From assembly GCA_963965975.1 (NCBI GenBank), contig OZ014413.1, positions 3,048,001-3,112,000 of the forward strand: a stretch of 64,000 nucleotides of DNA. Direction: 5' to 3'. This stretch comes from Xestospongia bergquistia. Lineage: Eukaryota; Porifera; Demospongiae; Haplosclerida; Petrosiidae. Positions 58,140-64,000 of the stretch are shown one piece after another (within the stretch, counting starts at the first letter, position 1; each line of letters starts with the position of its first letter). The notes under the pieces were generated by a model. That model was not told the origin of the DNA. It searched no databases and was given only the letters and a program-made list of their open reading frames with translations. Position numbers and translations under genes: made by a program.

Positions 58140-60423
58140 GAGGATGCCATAGAACTGGAGGTATACATTGAGGGGAAGCTAGTGAATATGGAGCTGGATA
58201 CTGGAGCATGAGTGTCATTGACCTCAGAGGCCACATGGTCTAAATTATATTCTAAGAAGAAATTGCAAAAGACGACAACAATTCTCAGGACTTATACAGG
58301 AGAGAAGATACAGCCATTGGGTAGCTGTAGTGTGGAAGTTAAATATAAGGAACATGGTGCTATTCTACCATTATTAGTCATCAAAGGAAACGGCCCAAAC
58401 TTGTTTGGTCGTAACTGGCTTCAATATATACGGATCGATTGGAAGAGTATTCACATGGTCGGTAAAGACAAGTTGCAGAATATTTTAGCAAAACATCAGA
58501 ATGTTTTTGGAAAAGGTCTGGGACATCTCAGAGAATATAATGCAAAAATACATGTCGAGCAAGAGGCTGTACCAAAATTTATGAAAGCTCGCCCAGTTGC
58601 ATTTGCTATGAAAGAAAAGATTGAAAAAGAACTGGACAGGTTGATGTCATTGGGTATTTTAGAACCAATACAGTTTTCAGAATGGGCATCACCCATTGTA
58701 CCAGTTTTTAAGTGAGATGGTAGTGTCAGAATTTGTGGTGATTTCAAGATCACATTAAATTCAGTGTCAAAGTTAGACTGTCATCCGATTCTGAGAGTTG
58801 AGGATCTCTTTGCCACACTCGGTGGAGGCACGCTGTTTTCGAAGTTGGACACGAGCCAAGTATATCAACAATTGGAACTTGATGAAGTCTCCAAACAGTA
58901 TACAGTTATTAAGACACGCAAGGGGTTATTCCAATATAGGAGACTACCATTTGGTATTGCATCAGCCCCGGCCATTTTTCAAAGAGTTATGGAAAGTCTA
59001 CTTCAGAATATTCCGGGAGTGATTGTATATATAGATGTTCTTATTTCTGGAAAGAATGATGAGGACATTTGAAATCACTAGAGACAGTATTGAGGATGCA
59101 GGGATGTTGTTGAAAAGAGAAAAATGTGTATTCATGGCAAAGTCTGTGTCACATCTCGGACATATTATCGACTCTCAGGGATTACACCCAATACAAGATA
59201 AAGTTGACACAATTCTAGAAGCTCCTCCTCCCAAAACTCTCACCCAGTTAAAAGCTTATCTAGGTCTTTTGACATATTATGGTAGATTCCTACCTAATAT
59301 CTCAAAACATCTCTTTTCTCTCTATAGGTTGCTCCTGAAAAATACTAAATGGAGATGGTCAGAAGAAGAAGAGTCAGCTTTTCAAGAATCAAAGAAACTC
59401 CTTACATCATCAAATTTACTGGTTCATTTTGATCCATCTCTTCCATTAATTTTGTCATGTGACGCCTCTATGTACGGGATTGGTGCAGTTCTCGCTCATC
59501 GTATGACAGATGGTTCAGAGAAACCAATAGGTTATGTTTCATGCACCTTAACAGAATCTGAAAAACACTATTCACAACTTGAAAAAGAGTGAATCGAATG
59601 AAGATTTTGGCAAGAATGTATTTTTGGTGGCCTGGTTTGACAAAGGATATTGAGAAGTTGGTTAAAGAATCTGCAAAGTGTCAGGAAACCCAATCAAATC
59701 CTGCAATGGCATCATTGGAACCATGGACATGGCAACTAGACCCTAGGCCAGAGTGCATGTGGATTATGCTGGTCCCTTCATGAACTCTATGTTTTTTATA
59801 GTGACAGACGCACACTGCAAGTGGGTAGAGATCATGAAAATGTCGTCTACAACCTCTACAGCAACTATTCAAATGTTACAAACAATGTTTGCTCGTTGTG
59901 GGTTGCCTTGTACTCTAGTATCAGATAATGGGACATGTTTTACAAGTCAGGAATTTGAAGATTTTTTGAAAGATAATTGTATTTAACACATCCACACAGC
60001 TCCTTATCATCCGCAGTCTAATGGACTGCCAGAGCGAATGGTACAAACATTCAAGAAGGGGATGAAAAAGATAGCAAGTGGTACAGAGGTACAAAATTAG
60101 CTCAATTTTTGTTTTCTTATAGAATAACTCCACATAGTACTACAGGTCAATCTCCGGCAGAGCTAATGTTTAGACGACAGTTAAGCACTAGATTTGATGT
60201 ACTACATTCTAATGTACAGGAGAAAGTTCTCAAGAAACAAGATAAACAAAAGAAGTATTTTGATAGATCTGCTAAAGAGCAAAAATTCTCAAGAGGAGAC
60301 GATGTGTACATTCGGAATTTCTCACAGGACAGTAAAGTTAAAATGGATACCTGGAATCATAGTGAACCAGATTGGTTGAGTTGTTGTTGGAGTTCGATTG
60401 CAAAATTCAACCATGATCGTTAA
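58140..60423 (+). pseudogene. Pol of second LTR element, multiply broken
   Basis: The protease motif ELDTGA is followed at once by an in-frame TGA (58,208-58,210). The reverse transcriptase has EWASPIVPVFK, an in-frame TGA, then LFSKLDTSQVYQQLEL and RRLPFGIASAPAIFQRVM. The catalytic box reads YIDV where YxDD is required. RNase H (LSCDASMYGIGAVLA) ends at a stop after a Glu; the rest and the start of integrase are deleted. The integrase core keeps HVDYAGPF, SDNGTCF and NGLPER with stops between them. It is not capable of transposition by itself. Confidence 0.8.
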
Positions 60424-60627
60424 ACAACATCAAAATCAAATTCGAGTTCGTATGTCAGATAATATTCCAGAATTAGAAATGCTCTTCAGTCCAATCCACA
60501 AGTTGAATCTTCTGATTCAAGACAAGGATCGGAACCTCGAGTCAGTACAGATCCTCGTTATCCCTCAAGAGTGAGGAGACCCCTCAACGTTTTGCTGACG
60601 AGTTCTTTGATTAAGGAGGGGAGAAAC

Positions 60628-60794
60628 TGTAATAAACTATTGATTATGTACTTTGGACTATTGTATTAATTGTGTACTTTGGACTTGTACTTGTAAGTGT
60701 TCATTGGATATTTAAGCAATTGTATAGTTGTACTTAATTCAGTTCTGTGCTAGTATTGAGTTGTTTTCATTTGTGTTTAATAAGAGATATAACA
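60628..60794 (+). repeat. Right LTR (167 bp)
   Basis: Pairs with 57,144-57,302; followed by the target duplicate ATCAA. Confidence 0.9.
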
Positions 60795-60799
60795 ATCAA

Positions 60800-61680
60800 G
60801 TTCCAAAACTTCATGAACTTCATTTTTGTTATGAAAGATTATATATTGTGGACAATACTTATGCATGTTTATAAGAATGGTGGTCTTGTGTTAATTTTTA
60901 TTGATAAATAATTTAGTCATATAGATGTAGATATGTAAAATTTATTTCTTAATAAGTATTTAATAATAATTATATACTAATTTTTTCATCAAATGTAAGA
61001 ATAAAGCTTTTGAAAGTCATCTTCAATAATCTCTTCAAATTCAACTCGCAGACAAATATGTACCTAAACAGCTATCAAGTGTAGTCATACTACTTGTGTC
61101 TTTTCCTTGATCTTTACAACAATGTAGTAGTGATCATGTTGCATGTTATGCACATTAGATGTCATGGATACTCTAACTTGTCAGAAATAACTGTCTTGCT
61201 CTACAAATAGAAAAATCTGGCTCTGAGCGTCTTCATGCAGATGCAGGAATCAATGATTGTAAACAGATTAATGAATTATCTAACTATATACCAAATCTTA
61301 CACATAAATTGAAGAAGTTTGGCAAGATTGTTTTAGATGTAAATGTAAGTGTTATAATAACTTTCTAACCTTTTTATATCAAACAATGGCTCCTGCTGTC
61401 TGCTATGGTTGTTATAAGTAGTAATTAATCTTATTTATGATCCTATGACAGATTTAGGGTTTGTTTATAATTTCTAAGAAAATTAATTTTGACATTTCTT
61501 ACTACTTATAAATATGTATAACATTAGTGTATAAAACAAGTTATAAATAAAGCACACTTGTTATACATTAATATATAAGACCATTACAAACATTAGATAT
61601 ACATATAATGCATTTTTAAAAATATATTACACAAAATAAATGTTAACCTTTTTTTACCATCACTCTCTAGGGCATATGCA
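60800..61680. other. 3' flank of the death-domain gene and ABHD copy 7 upstream flank
   Basis: 61,030-61,450 matches the inverted segment near 49,600-49,990. It contains an exon-like stretch (61,211-61,344) with acceptor ACAAATAG, open coding SGSERLHADAGINDCKQINE onward, and donor GTAAGT. From about 61,450 it joins the usual ABHD upstream flank. No complete gene is supported. Confidence 0.5.
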
Positions 61681-61685
61681 CAACA

Positions 61686-61699
61686 GGAAGTGATGTCAC
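61686..61699 (+). promoter_or_regulatory. ETS/CRE-like composite site upstream of ABHD copy 7
   Basis: GGAAGTGATGTCAC, 104 bp before the ATG at 61,803, in the same arrangement as copies 2, 4 and 6. Confidence 0.45.
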
Positions 61700-61802
61700 T
61701 GAATATAGTTTATATTAACATCCGCTATGCTCAGTCTTATACACAGCTCATTAGGCAGCTAATTATTTCCGCTTATTCACTTGTAATCAAATTAAGGCCT
61801 CT

Positions 61803-62238
61803 ATGCTGTTCTTTATAACTTTTGCTTTCTTTGTAGCAGTGTGCAGTTACAGTCTATTTTATAACTTTAGAAAAGTTAGTAAACCACGAGTATTTGGTCA
61901 TGGAGCATTACTGACTTACCTACTTGAGAAATGTCCACATTTGCAGCAGATATATTGGCCCACATGGTGGGCTTTCACTGGAAACCTAATGACATTGGTC
62001 AGGGTATTGATGCAACAGGCACCACATGTCAAATACAAAAGGTTTATGTATTTCAAATTTTAAATTAACGAATAAAATAATTATTTAGGGAAATATTTAT
62101 AACCCCTGACAATGGAGAACTTGCTTTAGATTGGTATGATACTAATAGCTGTGTTGATTCACAATTGAAAGGAGATGAACCAATTTTGTTAATATTACCA
62201 GGACTTGAATGTATGTTAACTCACCATAGTATTTTCTG

Positions 62239-62301
<63 letters not shown>

Positions 62302-64000
62302 TGTATATACATTATGTATATATCTATATAGCAAATGCAGAAGAGAGTTATATTAAATGGCTTGTACATGATGGTATAAATCAAAATTATTGGCCTGTAG
62401 TGATGAACTACAGAGGTCGTGGGGGTGTGCTATTAAAGGTATTTACAAAGGACAAAAGAGATTTTATAGTATTGTCTTTTAAATTATGTTTTTTTTCTGT
62501 TTCCCAGTAGACCTTTAAAACTTATTGCTTTAATCCTGATGACATAGGTCCAGTGGTAGACCATATTCTTAACTGTCTAGATGTTCCTATTGTTGCAGTA
62601 GGTGTATCTTTTGGAGGGTATGCAAATATATATTATTATAAATTTGTTATCATTATGTATATAATACTTTCTTTTATAGTATAATATTGGTACAACATTT
62701 AGTTAAAACTCAAGAGCAGTGTGGTCTACTTGCTGCAATGACATATTCATCACCTTGGAATCTTCGTAATCTTCTGTCATGTTTTGAAAAGTCATTACTA
62801 AATAATTTGATCTATAACCAAAATTTCACGACCGATGTCATTAAATACATGGAAACGTAAGTTCTAGATATACAAAGTTCTATAATTATATATCCATCTA
62901 AAGTCAATTGTTAGTAGCTTGTGAATCAATCTATGGTTGTCATAAATGATATAATACTGATATGTACAGTGAATACCAAACTAATCTTATTACTAATATA
63001 CTAACATTTAATTGAATGTCAGATTTATGATATTCTATATATCTTGTCATTAGACAATAGCCACTTTATCCTGTATGCACAATGCAGTCTATTTCCTTTG
63101 TATGTTTGCACTGTAGTAACAAAGAAGGATGGGGCATCTGTTGCTTTATCTTAATTTTAAAATCTGTTGTGCACTACAAGAGTTTAAACTATTTGCAGGT
63201 TTAAATTTAAATGATAATATAGATGCAAATATACTAACTATTGCTATTACATACATTTTTTTCCTTTTTCTAGTAATTGTGAACATCTTATTGCTAGTGG
63301 CAAGGTTGACATTTGTGTTTGCAAAAATATAGTTGAACAAGTACGTAATGTAAGTTGCATATATAAATTTTACTTTTATGACTAATATTGTTAGAAAAAA
63401 TATTGCTAACTGGAATGTGTTCTTTATTTAGACATTCTGCTTACATTTTGAATCATCTTACATTTTGCATTGATCATAATTATATTCATACCATGCAGTA
63501 CATGAATTCATATTTACCAATACTCAGTGCCTCAAGACCACTTACTCAAGAGGTCTTCATTGGTTCTTATATAAACCTCAATTGCTCCTTATGTATAGGA
63601 TTGTCTTGATCACATTTATTCATATTAGCTATTATATAAATGTCTAGCAAATAATGGGCATCTTCATTTTAAAGGCATCAAATCTAGTCATATTATTTTT
63701 CTTGCTATATAGATTCATTTTTCTCGTGGTCTTAAAGAAATCTGTATTCTTTATGTACCTGCAAACCTCACCCTCAAACTATGACATTCACACTCTTAAA
63801 AAATGAGATATTAAAATTTTATAAACTTTGTGTGCCCTTTACTACTAGAATACCCTATTTGCTGCCTTTATATTAACCTTTAATATTGTAGTAATTAAAT
63901 AATTATTCATACACTACTAATTGATGTTATCAACAAACAAAGAACATTATATTCCATTATCATAGTGTTCCACAGTCAGAGAGCTTGATGCTATTCTTGC
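61803..64000 (+). CDS. ABHD3-like: ABHD1/ABHD3-family hydrolase, copy 7 (intact as far as seen, cut by window end)
   Basis: Exons 61803-62041, 62089-62210, 62332-62438, 62511-62617, 62680-62856, 63274-63349 and 63966 to beyond the end. All are in frame with GT-AG borders. Exon 4 is one codon shorter (HILNCLDVPIV for HIHSCCPHVPIV). The elbow GVSFGG is intact; the Asp and His exons are partly or wholly outside the window. Exons 3-5 resemble copy 5 (SNAEESYIKWLVHDG, VIKYMET), whereas exon 6 and intron 6 are almost identical to copy 4, so this copy is a mosaic. Intron 2 holds a compound (TA)n(TATG)n microsatellite. Confidence 0.88.
62243..62330. repeat. Compound (TA)n(GTAT)n microsatellite in ABHD copy 7 intron 2
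   Basis: About 15 TA units followed by about eight GTAT units between donor and acceptor of intron 2. This lengthens an intron that is 45 bp in copy 1 to 121 bp. Shorter TA tracts occupy the same intron in copies 2, 4, 5 and 6. Confidence 0.9.

Larger units (their letters stand above)
57144..60794 (+). mobile_element. Ty3/Gypsy LTR retrotransposon downstream of the death-domain gene
   Basis: The left LTR is 57,144-57,302 (159 bp) and the right LTR 60,628-60,794 (167 bp). Both start TGTAATAAA and end ATATAACA, differing by small indels and substitutions. A target duplication ATCAA is perfect (57,139-57,143 and 60,795-60,799). The primer binding site TGGCGACGAGGG is at 57,305. The polypurine tract AAGGAGGGGAGAAAC precedes the right LTR. 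Gag and pol are broken, and a large internal deletion between RNase H and integrase explains the short length. Confidence 0.9.

Noticed and set aside
62142..62384. 80-codon minus-strand frame rich in Tyr/Ile
   Set aside because: It is the translation of the TA/GTAT microsatellite in ABHD intron 2.
1..64000. CRISPR arrays, tRNA and rRNA genes
   Set aside because: No regularly spaced direct repeats with unique spacers, no tRNA cloverleaf with A and B boxes, and no rRNA-like sequence was recognised on either strand.

Overview
This window is animal nuclear DNA. I infer a demosponge genome, most like Amphimedon queenslandica. The visible reasons are AT-rich non-coding DNA, very short GT-AG introns (many of 40-65 bp), tandemly duplicated gene families, and death-domain/LRR proteins of a type I associate with sponges. 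The species name is inference from remembered family character; no database was searched.

Layout. (1) 1-6,400: five full or partial copies of a duplicated unit carrying a small secreted cysteine-rich protein gene. One copy (3,214-3,720) is nearly intact; two others are clearly broken. A small non-autonomous hAT element and a decayed Ty3/Gypsy gag lie among them. (2) 7,096-14,050: a sulfotransferase 3'-exon fossil, a two-exon GMC oxidoreductase gene on the minus strand, a minisatellite, and a truncated GMC pseudogene that ends exactly at a 53-bp hairpin. (3) 14,551-17,135: a possible tiny two-exon gene, then the first intact ABHD1/ABHD3-family hydrolase gene (8 exons, 385 aa). (4) 17,400-23,560: a second, diverged copy of the series cysteine-rich relic, sulfotransferase relic, GMC gene (541 aa, with an N-terminal membrane anchor). 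(5) 23,560-26,400: gene-poor low-complexity DNA. (6) 26,400-64,000: six more ABHD copies, all on the plus strand, interleaved with full, partial or inverted copies of a death-domain/LRR gene. This array was invaded by two LTR retrotransposons (28,421-33,390 and 57,144-60,794), hAT-family elements and a MITE.

Gene content. ABHD copies 1, 3 and 4 are intact at 385 aa with Ser-Asp-His triads. Copy 5 loses its C-terminus through an 8-nt deletion. Copies 2 and 6 are pseudogenes. Copy 7 is intact up to the window edge. The best death-domain gene (53,629-56,880) has 13 inferred exons and encodes a death domain, a second death-fold region, a domain I cannot name, a coiled coil and LRRs. Its coiled coil comes from five consecutive exons of exactly 63 nt in the same phase, each giving three heptads. 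It has no NACHT domain, so it is not a standard NLR.

The ABHD enzymes probably act on membrane lipids, the GMC enzymes oxidise small alcohols or sugars with FAD, and the death-domain protein is probably an innate-immunity or cell-death adaptor. Nothing in the sequence joins them in one pathway. What links them is repeated segmental duplication and conversion. No tRNA, rRNA or CRISPR array was seen.
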